Assembly (NCBI RefSeq): GCF_900188445.1
Contig: NZ_FZOR01000006.1
Coordinates: 1-64,000, forward strand
Reading direction: 5' to 3'
Source: Actinomadura meyerae
Lineage (GTDB): Bacteria; Actinomycetota; Actinomycetes; Streptosporangiales; Streptosporangiaceae
DNA: 64,000 bases
Positions within the stretch are counted from its first letter, which is position 1, and each line of letters starts with the position of its first letter. A model generated the notes under the pieces. It saw only the letters and a list, made by a program, of their open reading frames with translations, was not told the origin of the DNA and did not search any database. Both the position numbers and the translations under genes were made by a program. Positions 29,031 to 37,443 of this stretch are shown piece after piece.

Positions 29031-29969
29031 TCAGTTCCCGGCGGGGTCGAAGCGCTTCGTCCTGGCCAGCCCGGCCGCGCGGCCCTTGGCGGCGATGACG
29101 AGCGCCATCTTCCGGGACGCCTCGTCGATCATCTCGTCGCCGAGCCGGGCGGCGCCCCGGCCCTCCCGCAGCGCGTGGTCGTAGGCGTCGAGGATCAGCT
29201 CGGCGCGGTCGTAGTCGTCCTGCGTCGGGGAGAAGACCTCGTTGCCGGTCTCGATCTGGGACGGGTGCAGCACCCACTTGCCGTCGAAGCCGAGCGCCGC
29301 CGAGCGCCGCGCGACCCGCGTGAACGCCTCCACGTCGCGGACGTTGAAGTACGGCCCGTCGATGGCCTGGAGGTCGTGGGCGCGGGCGGCGATCAGGATC
29401 CGCATGAGGATGTGGTGGTAGGCGTCGCCCTCGGTGTAGCCGGGCGGCTGCTCCCCCACGACGAGCGTCTTCATGTTGAGGGACGCCATGAGGTCGCCGG
29501 GCCCGAGGACGAGCGTCTCCAGCCGCGGCGAGGACGCGGCGATCGCGTCGATGTGCGTCAGGCCGCGGGCGTCCTCGATCTGCGCCTCGATGCCGATGCC
29601 GCCCTCCGGCAGGCCCGTCGCCCGCTCGATCTGGGTGAGCAGCCGGTCGAGCCACTGGACGTGCGTCGCGTCCGACACCTTCGGCAGCATGATCGCGTCC
29701 AGGTGGGAGCCGGCGCCCTCGACGACCTCGATCACGTCCCGGTAGGCCCACGGGGTGTCGAGGTCGTTGACGCGCACCACCCGGGTCTTGCCGGACCAGT
29801 CGCCCTCGGCGAGCGCGGCGACGACGGTCGAGCGGGCGCCCTCCTTCGCGGACGGCGCGACGGCGTCCTCCAGATCGAGGAAGATCTCGTCGGCGGGCAG
29901 GCCCTGCGCCTTCTCGATGAAGCGGGGGTTGCTGCCCGGGACGGCGAGCGTGGTACGTCGTGAGCGCAT
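29031..29969 (-). CDS. HpcH/HpaI aldolase, CitE-like CoA-ester lyase
   Basis: A 312-residue TIM-barrel lyase. RRTTLAVPGSNPRFIEKAQGLPADEIFLDLEDAVAP is the classic CitE/malyl-CoA-lyase N-terminus, IEAQIEDARGL carries the metal-binding Glu, and GPGDLMASL the Asp. FDGKWVLHPSQI near the C-terminus is also typical. Length and motifs fit L-malyl-CoA/beta-methylmalyl-CoA lyase or the related (S)-citramalyl-CoA lyase, cleaving to acetyl- or propionyl-CoA and a 2-oxo acid. ATG 29969 lies 7 nt after TAGCAT (29982-29977), so the mRNA is probably leaderless. No other ethylmalonyl-CoA pathway gene is in the window. Confidence 0.87.
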   Translation of the reverse strand: MRSRRTTLAVPGSNPRFIEKAQGLPADEIFLDLEDAVAPSAKEGARSTVVAALAEGDWSGKTRVVRVNDLDTPWAYRDVIEVVEGAGSHLDAIMLPKVSDATHVQWLDRLLTQIERATGLPEGGIGIEAQIEDARGLTHIDAIAASSPRLETLVLGPGDLMASLNMKTLVVGEQPPGYTEGDAYHHILMRILIAARAHDLQAIDGPYFNVRDVEAFTRVARRSAALGFDGKWVLHPSQIETGNEVFSPTQDDYDRAELILDAYDHALREGRGAARLGDEMIDEASRKMALVIAAKGRAAGLARTKRFDPAGN

Positions 29970-30008
29970 GGCCGGGATGCTATCCAGCGGGTGTGAGACC
30001 CTTCCGGC

Positions 30009-30509
30009 ATGGGTCTGAACAGGGCGCTGGTGGAGGAGGCGGCCAAGAAGTCCGGGCTGCTGTGGCTGGACCTGCCCGGCCTGCCGCAGCCGCGGGCCGC
30101 CTGGCACGTGTGGCACGACGGCTCCGCCTACGTGCTGACCGGCGGGGAGGGCGAGCAGCCGCTGCCGGGCCTGCCGGAGGCCGACCGGGTCACGGTCGTC
30201 CTGCGCAGCAAGGACAAGGGCGGCCGGCTGGTCTCCTTCACCGCGGACGCCGAGGTCGTCGAGCCCGGCACCGAGCTGTGGGACGCCGTGACGCCGGTCC
30301 TCGCCAAGGAGCGCCTGAACGCCCGCACGCACGAGGGCCAGGTGGAGACGTGGGCGGCCGAGTCGTGGATCGTCCGGCTGACCCCGGTGGAGGAGGTCGA
30401 GACGGCCTCGGACGGGTACGCGGCCGTCCGGCCGGTGCCGACCCCGGCGACGACCGCCGGGACGCCGCCGCGCATGTTCGGCGGCAAGCGCCGGCGCGCC
30501 GACCGCTAG
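30009..30509 (+). CDS. Conserved hypothetical protein, possibly split-barrel fold
   Basis: A 166-residue soluble protein: SGLLWLDLPGLPQPRAAWHVWHDGSAYVLTGG, then DRVTVVLRSKDKGGRLVSFTADAEVVEPGTELWDAV. The strand-rich pattern with a WHVWHDGSAYVLT-like segment recalls pyridoxamine-phosphate-oxidase-type flavin-binding barrels, but no flavin motif can be confirmed. The C-terminus ends in a basic stretch GGKRRRADR. It is divergent from the CitE-like gene, with only 39 bp between the two starts. Confidence 0.6.
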   Translation: MGLNRALVEEAAKKSGLLWLDLPGLPQPRAAWHVWHDGSAYVLTGGEGEQPLPGLPEADRVTVVLRSKDKGGRLVSFTADAEVVEPGTELWDAVTPVLAKERLNARTHEGQVETWAAESWIVRLTPVEEVETASDGYAAVRPVPTPATTAGTPPRMFGGKRRRADR

Positions 30510-30523
30510 CCCGCCGGGGCGCC

Positions 30524-30537
30524 CCGGCCCGGCGGCG
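30524..30537. terminator. Possible terminator between convergent genes
   Basis: The 14-bp perfect palindrome CCGGGGC/GCCCCGG lies in the 37-bp gap between the hypothetical gene and the convergent sigma-factor gene. It is small but well placed. Confidence 0.4.
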
Positions 30538-30546
30538 CGGTCGAGC

Positions 30547-31437
30547 TCACATCGGCAGGCGGCGGCCCTCCGCGAGGGCGCGCAGCTTGTCGGGGTTGGC
30601 GACCAGGTGGATGGCCTTGATCCGGCCGTCGCCGCCGACGGCGGCGGTGAACGCGCTGATCGGACCGGACGGCCCGGACACCACGATGGCGGGCTCGCCG
30701 TTGAGGTCGACCCGCTCGAACCGCATGTCCTCCGGCTCGATGCCCTGGTAGCTATGCCCGGTGACGCCGGCGAAGAAGCGGCCCACCTTGTCGGCGCCCA
30801 GGATCACCCGGCGCGGTGCGCGGACCTTGCCGCCGCCGTCCGACCACAGCGCGACGTCGGGGGCGAGGGCCTCCATGAACCGGTTGATGTCGCCGCCGAC
30901 CACCGCGTCGAAGAACCGCTCGGTCACGGCGCGCCGGTCGGCGCCGCGGGCCTCGAAGCGCGGCCGCCGGGCCTCCACGTGCTTGCGGGCGCGGGTGCCG
31001 AGCTGCCGCACGGACGCCTCCGACCGGTCCAGCGCCCGCGCGATCTCCGCGTACGGGTAGCCGAAGACCTCCTTGAGGACGAAGACGGCCCGTTCCAGGG
31101 GGCTCAGCGTCTCCAGCACGACCAGCATCGCCATCGACACCGACTCGGCCATCTCGGCGTCCTCGGCGACGTCCGGGGACGTCAGCATCGGCTCCGGCAG
31201 CCACGGCCCGACGTAGGTCTCGCGGCGGGCCTGCGCGGAGCGGAGCCGGTCCAGCGCCACGTTGGTGGTGATCCGGACGAGGTACGCCTTCGGGTCGGCC
31301 ACGCCGGACCGGTCCGCCGCGGACCAGCGCAGCCAGGCGTCCTGCACGGCGTCCTCGGCGTCCGCGGCCGTGCCGAGCATCCGGTACGCCACCGCGAACA
31401 GCAGGTTGCGGTGCTCCTCGAAGGCGTCGTTCATCAT
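30547..31437 (-). CDS. sigJ: ECF41-type RNA polymerase sigma factor (SigJ-like)
   Basis: A 296-residue ECF sigma factor with a C-terminal SnoaL-like regulatory domain. Sigma2: HRNLLFAVAYRMLGTAADAEDAVQDAWLRW. Sigma4: LSPLERAVFVLKEVFGYPYAEIARALDRSEASVRQLGTRARKHV. The extension begins after residue 180 and contains SDGGGKVRAPRRVILGADKV and, near the end, NPDKL; both DGGGK and NPDKL are ECF41 hallmarks. In this group the extension replaces an anti-sigma factor. ATG 31437 has AAAGAG upstream. An ECF41 promoter precedes it, so it should activate itself. The usual carboxymuconolactone-decarboxylase/oxidoreductase partner is not adjacent. Confidence 0.9.
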   Translation of the reverse strand: MMNDAFEEHRNLLFAVAYRMLGTAADAEDAVQDAWLRWSAADRSGVADPKAYLVRITTNVALDRLRSAQARRETYVGPWLPEPMLTSPDVAEDAEMAESVSMAMLVVLETLSPLERAVFVLKEVFGYPYAEIARALDRSEASVRQLGTRARKHVEARRPRFEARGADRRAVTERFFDAVVGGDINRFMEALAPDVALWSDGGGKVRAPRRVILGADKVGRFFAGVTGHSYQGIEPEDMRFERVDLNGEPAIVVSGPSGPISAFTAAVGGDGRIKAIHLVANPDKLRALAEGRRLPM

Positions 31438-31461
31438 CGGCAACTCTTTCACGCCCGTGAC

Positions 31462-31488
31462 GACGGGGCGAGTGCCCGGGATGTGACA
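31462..31488 (-). promoter_or_regulatory. ECF41-type promoter (TGTCACA-N16-CGTC) of the sigma-factor gene
   Basis: On the minus strand TGTCACA (31488-31482), exactly 16 bases, then CGTC (31465-31462), ending 25 nt before the start codon. This equals the published ECF41 promoter consensus and supports autoregulation. Confidence 0.88.
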
Positions 31489-31560
31489 CTCCTCGCCGGA
31501 AGCGTCCGGTGTGCGTGCCGGGTCCGGATCGACCGGGGGATCATGGGTAGTGTCCTGCCC

Positions 31561-32862
31561 ATGAGCGCAGCTCCGACGCGGGTGTTCATCGCCCGGCTCG
31601 CGGGCATCGCGGTGTTCGACCCCGCCGGGGACCAGGTCGGACGGGTCCGCGATGTGGTCGTCGCGCTGCGCCTGGCGCCGCGGCCGCCGCGGGTCCTCGG
31701 GCTGGTGGTGGAGGTCGCGCCGCGGCGGCCGGTGTTCCTGCCGGTCACCCGGGTGACGATGATCGAGGCGGACGCGATCATCTTCGACGGGCGGCTGAAC
31801 GTGCGCCGCTTCCAGAAGCGCGAGTCGGAGACGCTCGTCATCGCCGAGATGCTGGACCGCACCGTCCGGTTCCGCGACTCCGGCGAGCCGGTCTCCGTGG
31901 CGGACGTGGCGATGGAGCCCACCCGCACCCGCGACTGGCTGGTCACCAAGGTCGCCGTCGTCCGCCGCACCGGCCGCGGCCTGCGCAAGCGCGGGGAGAG
32001 CCTGGTCGTCGACTGGGACGCCGTGGAGGGGTTCTCCGCGGTCGAGTACGGCCAGGGCGCCGCCGGGCTGATCGCCGCGTTCGAGCGGATGAAGCCCGCC
32101 GACCTCGCCGGCATCGTGCACGAGCTGACGCCGAAGCGGCGCGCGGAGGTCGCGGTCGCGCTGGCCGACGAGCGGCTCGCCGACGTCCTGGAGGAGCTGC
32201 CCGAGGACGACCAGGTCGAGATCCTGGGCACGCTCGGCGTGGAGCGGGCCGCGGACGTGCTGGAGGCGATGGGGCCCGACGACGCGGCGGACCTGCTCGG
32301 CGAGCTGCCCGCCGAGCAGCGCGAGCGGCTGCTGGCCCTGATGGAGCCGCAGGACGCGGCGCCGGTGCGGCGGCTGCTCACCTACCCCGACGAGTCGGCC
32401 GGCGGGCTGATGACCAGCGACCCGGTGATCGTCGCACCGGGCGCGACGGTCGCCGAGGCGCTCGCGCTGATCCGCCGCCCCGACCTGAACCCGGCGCTGG
32501 CCGCGCAGGTGTACGTGTGCCGGGCGCCGACCGCGACGCCGACCGGCCAGTACCTCGGCACCGTGCACTTCCAGAAGCTGCTGCGCGAACCGCCGCCGAC
32601 GCTGGTCAGCGGCATCGTGGACACCGAGCTGGACCCGCTGCGGCCCACCATGACGCTGGAGGCCGTCGCGGCGTTCCTGGCCACCTACAACCTCGTCGCC
32701 GGCGCCGTCGTGGACGAGGACGGCCACCTGCTCGGCGCGGTGACGATCGACGATGTCCTCGACCATCTGCTGCCCGACGACTGGCGGGAGCGGGCCGCGA
32801 TGGACGCCGCCGCCGAGGGCGCCGCGGATCCCGAGGAAGAGGCTCTCCGGGGGACCACATGA
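31561..32862 (+). CDS. MgtE N-domain/CBS protein without membrane domain
   Basis: A 433-residue soluble protein built like the cytosolic part of the MgtE magnesium channel. An N-terminal PRC-barrel-like domain (about residues 5-75, FIARLAGIAVFDPAGDQVGRVRDV) is followed by linker strands, the helical MgtE_N superhelix (about 165-285, with DVLEELPEDDQVEILGTLGVERAADVLEAMGPDDAADLLGEL), and a CBS pair (about 290-420, LMTSDPVIV to AVTIDDVLDHLLPDDW). The five-helix pore is absent, as in the mycobacterial homologue near mrp. It probably senses Mg or nucleotides. ATG 31561 is 7 nt after TAGTGT (31548-31553). The stop overlaps the DUF1003 start. Confidence 0.85.
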   Translation: MSAAPTRVFIARLAGIAVFDPAGDQVGRVRDVVVALRLAPRPPRVLGLVVEVAPRRPVFLPVTRVTMIEADAIIFDGRLNVRRFQKRESETLVIAEMLDRTVRFRDSGEPVSVADVAMEPTRTRDWLVTKVAVVRRTGRGLRKRGESLVVDWDAVEGFSAVEYGQGAAGLIAAFERMKPADLAGIVHELTPKRRAEVAVALADERLADVLEELPEDDQVEILGTLGVERAADVLEAMGPDDAADLLGELPAEQRERLLALMEPQDAAPVRRLLTYPDESAGGLMTSDPVIVAPGATVAEALALIRRPDLNPALAAQVYVCRAPTATPTGQYLGTVHFQKLLREPPPTLVSGIVDTELDPLRPTMTLEAVAAFLATYNLVAGAVVDEDGHLLGAVTIDDVLDHLLPDDWRERAAMDAAAEGAADPEEEALRGTT

Positions 32863-33356
32863 TGACGACACGGCCGATGACCGGGCGCCTGGACCAGCCG
32901 CGGGAGGTCCGCCGCACCCTGCTGCCGCGGATCCACTACGACCCCGAGTCGTTCGGGCGGCTGTCGGAGCGGATCGCGCGGTTCCTCGGGACCGCCCGGT
33001 TCATCGTCTACATGACGGTCTTCGTCACCGTGTGGATCGTCTGGAACCTGCTCGCGCCGGCCGCGCTGAAGTTCGACCCGTACCCGTTCATCTTCCTGAC
33101 GCTGATGCTGTCGCTGCAGGCGTCCTACGCGGCGCCGCTGATCCTGCTCGCGCAGAACCGGCAGGACGACCGGGACCGCGTCCAGTACGAGCAGGACCGG
33201 GCCCGCGGCGACCGCGCCATCGCCGACACCGAGTACCTGACGCGGGAGATCGCCGGGCTGCGGGTCGCGCTGAACGAGGTCGTCACCCGGGACTTCCTGC
33301 GCTCGGAGCTCCAGCAGATGCTGAAGGAGATGGACGCCGGGGAGAACGTCCGCTAG
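32859..33356 (+). CDS. DUF1003 membrane protein
   Basis: A 165-residue protein with two transmembrane helices (about 50-68 and 80-100), including FIVYMTVFVTVWIVWNLLAP and DPYPFIFLTLMLSLQASYAAPLILLAQNRQDDRDR, the DUF1003 signature. A charged coiled-coil-like C-terminal tail follows. Its ATG overlaps the stop of the MgtE-like gene (ATGA; a second ATG follows at once), so the two proteins are coupled and probably work together in the membrane. Function is unknown. Confidence 0.86.
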   Translation: MMTTRPMTGRLDQPREVRRTLLPRIHYDPESFGRLSERIARFLGTARFIVYMTVFVTVWIVWNLLAPAALKFDPYPFIFLTLMLSLQASYAAPLILLAQNRQDDRDRVQYEQDRARGDRAIADTEYLTREIAGLRVALNEVVTRDFLRSELQQMLKEMDAGENVR

Positions 33357-33360
33357 CCGC

Positions 33361-33816
33361 TCAGGCGGGAACGGGCTCGTCGGCGAGCTTGCCGAGGATG
33401 TGCTCCAGGGTGCGCAGGTCGGGCTCGTCCAGCCGGCTGAGCAGGTAGTCGCGGACGCCCTGCCGGTAGGTGGGGGTGGCCTCGGCGAGCCGGTCCCGGC
33501 CGGCGGCGGTGAGGACGGCGAACAGGCCGCGGGCGTCGTCGGCGCAGGACTGCCGCGCCACCAGCCCGTCGCGCTGCATCCGGTCGACCAGCCGGGTCAG
33601 GCCGCTGCGCGACAGCAGGACCCGGTCGGCGAGGTCGTTCATCCGCAGCCGCCCGTCCGGCGCCTCGCCGAGGTGCATCAGCACGTCGTAGGCGGCGAGG
33701 GCGAGGCCGTGGCGGGCCAGCAGGTCGGCCTGGAGGCGGCGGGAGATCCGCGCCTGGGCCCGCAGCATGGTCCGCCAGACGGCCGGCTCGGCGGCCGGGA
33801 GGGTACCGGTGGTCAC
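33361..33816 (-). CDS. MarR-family transcriptional regulator
   Basis: A 151-residue regulator with the MarR HTH and wing: LAAYDVLMHLGEAPDGRLRMNDLADRVLLSRSGLTRLVDRMQRDGLVARQSCADDARGLFAVLTAAGRDRL. GTG 33816 lies 7 nt after TAACAT (33829-33824), so a leaderless mRNA is predicted and longer frames upstream are rejected. It is convergent with DUF1003 and divergent from mrp. Its target is unknown; no clear palindrome is visible. Confidence 0.86.
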   Translation of the reverse strand: MTTGTLPAAEPAVWRTMLRAQARISRRLQADLLARHGLALAAYDVLMHLGEAPDGRLRMNDLADRVLLSRSGLTRLVDRMQRDGLVARQSCADDARGLFAVLTAAGRDRLAEATPTYRQGVRDYLLSRLDEPDLRTLEHILGKLADEPVPA

Positions 33817-33926
33817 CGCACCGATGTTACGGCTGGCGGGGCCCGCACGCGATGGAGACGCACCCGGTGTGTGAGGACGGACACCCTGATTAACGGATCG
33901 GGCCCCCGGGTTCATACCATGGACGC

Positions 33927-35066
33927 ATGGCCTCCCAGTTGACGACCGAGCGGGTGACCGAGGCTCTCGCCACGGTGAACGATCCTGAGATCCACAAGCC
34001 CATCACCGAGCTCGACATGGTCAAGAGCGTCGACATCGAGGCGGACGGCACCGTCCGCGTCGGCGTCTACCTGACCGTGGCCGGATGTCCGATGAGGGAC
34101 ACCATCAGCAAGCGCGTCACGGAGGCCGTCTCCCGTCTCGACGGGGTCACCTCGGTCCAGGTCGAGCTGGACGTGATGAGCGAGGAGCAGCGCAAGGCGC
34201 TGCAGACCAAGCTGCGCGGCGGGCAGCCCGCCAAGGAGATCCCCTTCGCCAAGCCGAACTCGCTGACCAAGGTGTACGCGGTCGCGAGCGGCAAGGGCGG
34301 CGTCGGCAAGTCGTCGGTGACGGTGAACCTCGCCGCCGCGCTGGCCGCGCAGGGCCGCAAGGTCGGGGTGGTGGACGCCGACATCTACGGCCACTCGGTG
34401 CCGCGGATGCTGGGCGTGGACACCCCGCCCACCAAGGTCGAAGACATGATCATGCCGCCGTCCGCGCACGACGTGAAGGTGATCTCGGTCGGCATGTTCA
34501 CCGCCGGGAACCAGCCGGTCGTGTGGCGCGGGCCGATGCTGCACCGCGCGCTCCAGCAGTTCCTCGCGGACGTCTACTGGGGCGACCTCGACATCCTGCT
34601 GATGGACCTGCCGCCCGGCACCGGCGACATCGCGATCTCCGTCGCGCAGTTGCTGCCGTCCGCGGAGATCCTCGTCGTCACCACCCCGCAGCAGGCCGCC
34701 GCCGAGGTGGCCGAGCGGGCCGGCGCGATCGCCGCGCAGACGCACCAGCAGGTCGTCGGCGTGATCGAGAACATGTCCTACCTGGCGTGCCCGCACTGCG
34801 GCGAGCAGCAGCACATCTTCGGCGAGGGCGGCGGCCAGACGGTCGCGGACGCCCTGACCCAGACCCTCGGGACCCGCGTCCCGCTGCTCGGCCAGGTGCA
34901 GATCGACCCGCGCCTGCGCGAGGGCGGCGACAACGGCACCCCGCTCGTCCTGTCCGACCCGGACGCGGGCGCCGCCAAGGAGCTGCGCACGATCGCCGAC
35001 AAGCTCGCCGGCCGCAGCCGCGGCCTCGCCGGCATGTCCCTGGGCATCAGCCCCAAGGGCAGGTAG
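33927..35066 (+). CDS. mrp: Mrp/NBP35-type iron-sulfur cluster carrier ATPase
   Basis: A 379-residue protein. An N-terminal MIP18/DUF59 domain (about 5-80) is followed by a ParA-like P-loop ATPase with the deviant Walker A SGKGGVGKSS, the Asp motif VDADIYGHS and DLPPGTGD. The CPHCG motif near residue 290 supplies the cluster-binding cysteines of the dimer. It loads Fe-S clusters onto apoproteins in the cytosol. ATG 33927 is 6 nt after a TACCAT box. Its position near tatB-htrA-sigE matches the mycobacterial order. It ends at a 44-bp perfect palindrome. Confidence 0.93.
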   Translation: MASQLTTERVTEALATVNDPEIHKPITELDMVKSVDIEADGTVRVGVYLTVAGCPMRDTISKRVTEAVSRLDGVTSVQVELDVMSEEQRKALQTKLRGGQPAKEIPFAKPNSLTKVYAVASGKGGVGKSSVTVNLAAALAAQGRKVGVVDADIYGHSVPRMLGVDTPPTKVEDMIMPPSAHDVKVISVGMFTAGNQPVVWRGPMLHRALQQFLADVYWGDLDILLMDLPPGTGDIAISVAQLLPSAEILVVTTPQQAAAEVAERAGAIAAQTHQQVVGVIENMSYLACPHCGEQQHIFGEGGGQTVADALTQTLGTRVPLLGQVQIDPRLREGGDNGTPLVLSDPDAGAAKELRTIADKLAGRSRGLAGMSLGISPKGR

Positions 35067-35093
35067 GCCCGGGAGCTCGCCCCTGGATCACTA

Positions 35094-35137
35094 GCATGAG
35101 AAGGCCCCACCGGACGTCCGGTGGGGCCTTCTCATGC
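35094..35137. terminator. 44-bp perfect palindrome, bidirectional terminator
   Basis: 22-bp arms with no mismatch and no spacer (core AAGGCCCCACCGGAC) lie between the convergent mrp and tatB genes. As RNA the left arm ends in GA-rich bases and the right in CTTCTCATG. It is the longest perfect dyad seen in the window. Confidence 0.85.
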
Positions 35138-35143
35138 GTTCGC

Positions 35144-35500
35144 TCAGGTCGCTTCCGAGTCGAATGGCGGACGCTCGCCCGCCGGGAGGGGGCCGGCCGG
35201 CTTGGACGGGAGCGGGGTGTCGTCGAACAGGCCCGTGCCGTTGGCGGTCGGGGTCGTGGTGTCCTCGTCCTCGAACAGGTGCTTGCGGACGAACGTCTTC
35301 GGGTTCAGGTCGTTGATGTCGAAGTCCTTGAACTCCGGCCCGAGCCCCTCCTGCAGGTCGGCCTTGGCGCTGTCGGCCATCTGCCGGAACTGCCGCAGCA
35401 TGCGGCCCGCCTGCCCGGCGACCTGCGGCAGCTTGTCCCCGAAGATGACCAGGGCGAGGACGACGAGCACCGCCATCTCACCGAGTCCGACGTCGAACAA
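35144..35500 (-). CDS. tatB: Sec-independent translocase protein TatB
   Basis: A 118-residue TatB. The N-terminus FDVGLGEMAVLVVLALVIFGDKLPQVAGQAGRMLRQFR has the single membrane helix, the FG hinge with the following basic residues, and the amphipathic helix. An acidic, Pro-rich cytoplasmic tail follows. It starts at TTG 35500, 4 nt after GGAGGA, which fits the family start MFD(V/I)GLGE. TatB binds the Tat signal peptide together with TatC; tatA and tatC are outside the window. It follows htrA as in mycobacteria. Confidence 0.92.
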   Translation of the reverse strand: MFDVGLGEMAVLVVLALVIFGDKLPQVAGQAGRMLRQFRQMADSAKADLQEGLGPEFKDFDINDLNPKTFVRKHLFEDEDTTTPTANGTGLFDDTPLPSKPAGPLPAGERPPFDSEAT

Positions 35501-35604
35501 CCCGTCCTCCACAACCGTCAGGGGCCGGTCCGCCCGGACCGGCCCCATCAGCGTATCCCGAGACCGGACGAAGCGGACCTCCGCCTCAGCCGGCCGACGC
35601 GCCG

Positions 35605-37341
35605 CTAGTCGGCGCCGAGGGTCACCTGCGCGGTGGCCTCCTTGCCGCCGCGCTCGTAGGTGACGGTGATCCGGTCGCCGGGGGCCCGGCTGCGGATCTG
35701 CGCGATCAGGTCGGTGGCGTCCTCGATCGGGCGGCCGTCGACCTTGGTGATGACGTCGCCGGGCTTGAGGCCCGCCTTGTCGGCCGGGCCGCCCTTGATG
35801 ACCGGGTCCTGTCCGTTGACCTGCTGGGTCAGGATCCGGGCGCCGCCGTCCTGGTAGCGCGGGTCGGGGAAGACGCCGAGCTTGGCCTGCCGGACGGTGC
35901 CGCTGCGGATGATCTCCTCGGCGATCCGCTTGCCCTGGTTGATCGGGATCGCGAAGCCGAGGCCGATGCTGCCGCTCTGCTCCCCGCCGAGCGACTGGCC
36001 GCCGACCGTCGCGATGGCGGTGTTGATGCCGATCACGCGGCCCTTCGCGTCCACCAGCGGGCCGCCCGAGTTGCCGGGGTTGATCGCCGCGTCGGTCTGG
36101 ATGGCGTTCAGGTAGGACGCGTCGCCGCCGCCCTCGCCCTGGGTGGGCACGGCCCGGTTCAGCGAGCTGACGATGCCGGTGGTGACCGAGCCCTGCAGGC
36201 CGAGCGGCGAGCCGATCGCGATCACCGGGTCGCCGACGGCGATCTTGCTGGAGTCGCCGAGCGGCAGCGGCGGCAGCGAGTGCCGACCCTCCGGCTTGAT
36301 CACCGCGACGTCCGAGCCCGGGTCGGCGCCCTTGACGGTCGCGGGCAGCGTCTTCTTGTCGTTGAACACGACCTGGATCTGCCCGCCGCCCGCGCCGGAG
36401 ACGACGTGGTTGTTGGTGACGACGTAGCCGCCGTTGACGATGAAGCCGGTGCCGCCGACCTCGCCCTGCGCGGACCGCACCCGGATCATCACGACGCTCG
36501 GCAGCACCCGCTGCGCGACGCCGGCGACGGAGTCCGGCGGGCGGGCCTGGACCTTGCCGTCGCTGCTGCTGCTGCCGCCGAGGCTCACCGCGCCGTCGTC
36601 GTCGTTGGTGGCGATGACGCCGATCCCGGCGCCGAGCGCGCCCGCCACGAGCGCGACGATCAGCGCGACGACGGCGAGCAGCCCGAGGCCCGGGCCGCCG
36701 CGCGCGGACGGCGGCATCGCGGGCACGGGCGCCCAGTTGGGGCCGGTGCCGCCGGGCGGCATCCCATAGCCCGACATCGGGCGGGGGCCGGGCCCGCCGG
36801 GCGGCGGGCCCATCGGCGCGGGCGGCGGCGCGAGCGGCGGCCTCCCGTCCGCGGGCGGCGGGCCCTGGTGGGACTGCTGCGGCCAGCCGCCGTAGGGGCC
36901 GCCCTGCGCGGCGTGCGGGTCCTGGTTGTGCGGGACGAACCCGGGCCGCGGCCGGTCGTCCTCCACGGGGGCCTTGTCGAGCGCGACGGGCGGCGGGGGC
37001 TGCGGCATGTCCCGCGGCGGGACGTCCTGCAGCGGCACCTCCTGCGGCGCCATGCCGGCACCGCCGCGGGAGAGCACGTCCTCGTTGGTGTCCGCCGGGG
37101 CGCCGAGCGAGTCGGGCGGCGCGAACCCCCCGGCCACCAGCCGGTCGCCCTCGGTGCCGGGCTCGCGGGGCTCCGGGTCGTCGGCCGGCTCGGCGTCGTC
37201 CGCCGGCGGCTCCAGGGGGATCTCCCGGTCGGTCACCGTCTCGGGAGGAGCCGCCGCCTCCCGCCGCTCAGGCTCCCGGGCGGAGGCGACCTCGTCGTCC
37301 TCCGCCGCCGCCCTGACCGGCCCGCGGTTGTCTTCCGTCAT
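35605..37341 (-). CDS. htrA: Membrane-anchored HtrA/DegP serine protease
   Basis: A 578-residue S1C protease. About 210 cytoplasmic residues rich in Pro, Gly and acidic groups precede one transmembrane helix (LGLLAVVALIVALVAGALGAGIGVI). The trypsin-like domain carries His in VTNNHVV, Asp in SDVAVI and Ser in NPGNSGGP. A PDZ domain closes the protein (GGPADKAGLKPGDVITKVDGRPI). It degrades or refolds damaged proteins outside the membrane. ATG 37341 was preferred because GGAG is properly spaced; a second ATG lies 6 nt upstream. It sits in the sigE stress block with the RseB-like gene upstream. Confidence 0.92.
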   Translation of the reverse strand: MTEDNRGPVRAAAEDDEVASAREPERREAAAPPETVTDREIPLEPPADDAEPADDPEPREPGTEGDRLVAGGFAPPDSLGAPADTNEDVLSRGGAGMAPQEVPLQDVPPRDMPQPPPPVALDKAPVEDDRPRPGFVPHNQDPHAAQGGPYGGWPQQSHQGPPPADGRPPLAPPPAPMGPPPGGPGPRPMSGYGMPPGGTGPNWAPVPAMPPSARGGPGLGLLAVVALIVALVAGALGAGIGVIATNDDDGAVSLGGSSSSDGKVQARPPDSVAGVAQRVLPSVVMIRVRSAQGEVGGTGFIVNGGYVVTNNHVVSGAGGGQIQVVFNDKKTLPATVKGADPGSDVAVIKPEGRHSLPPLPLGDSSKIAVGDPVIAIGSPLGLQGSVTTGIVSSLNRAVPTQGEGGGDASYLNAIQTDAAINPGNSGGPLVDAKGRVIGINTAIATVGGQSLGGEQSGSIGLGFAIPINQGKRIAEEIIRSGTVRQAKLGVFPDPRYQDGGARILTQQVNGQDPVIKGGPADKAGLKPGDVITKVDGRPIEDATDLIAQIRSRAPGDRITVTYERGGKEATAQVTLGAD

Positions 37342-37443
37342 CCCCATCTCTCCTACCGAGCATGGTCCTCGTCATCCGTGCTCATGCTGCCCCGAAAGGC
37401 ATGTGGCGAGCATAAGACCTATCAGTAACGCGCTCATCCCGGG

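Noticed and set aside
30547-32871. A 774-codon minus-strand frame joining the sigma factor to sequence opposite the MgtE-like gene
   Set aside because: Only the part from 31437 encodes a sigma factor; the upstream part is antisense to a clear gene and would bypass the ECF41 promoter.
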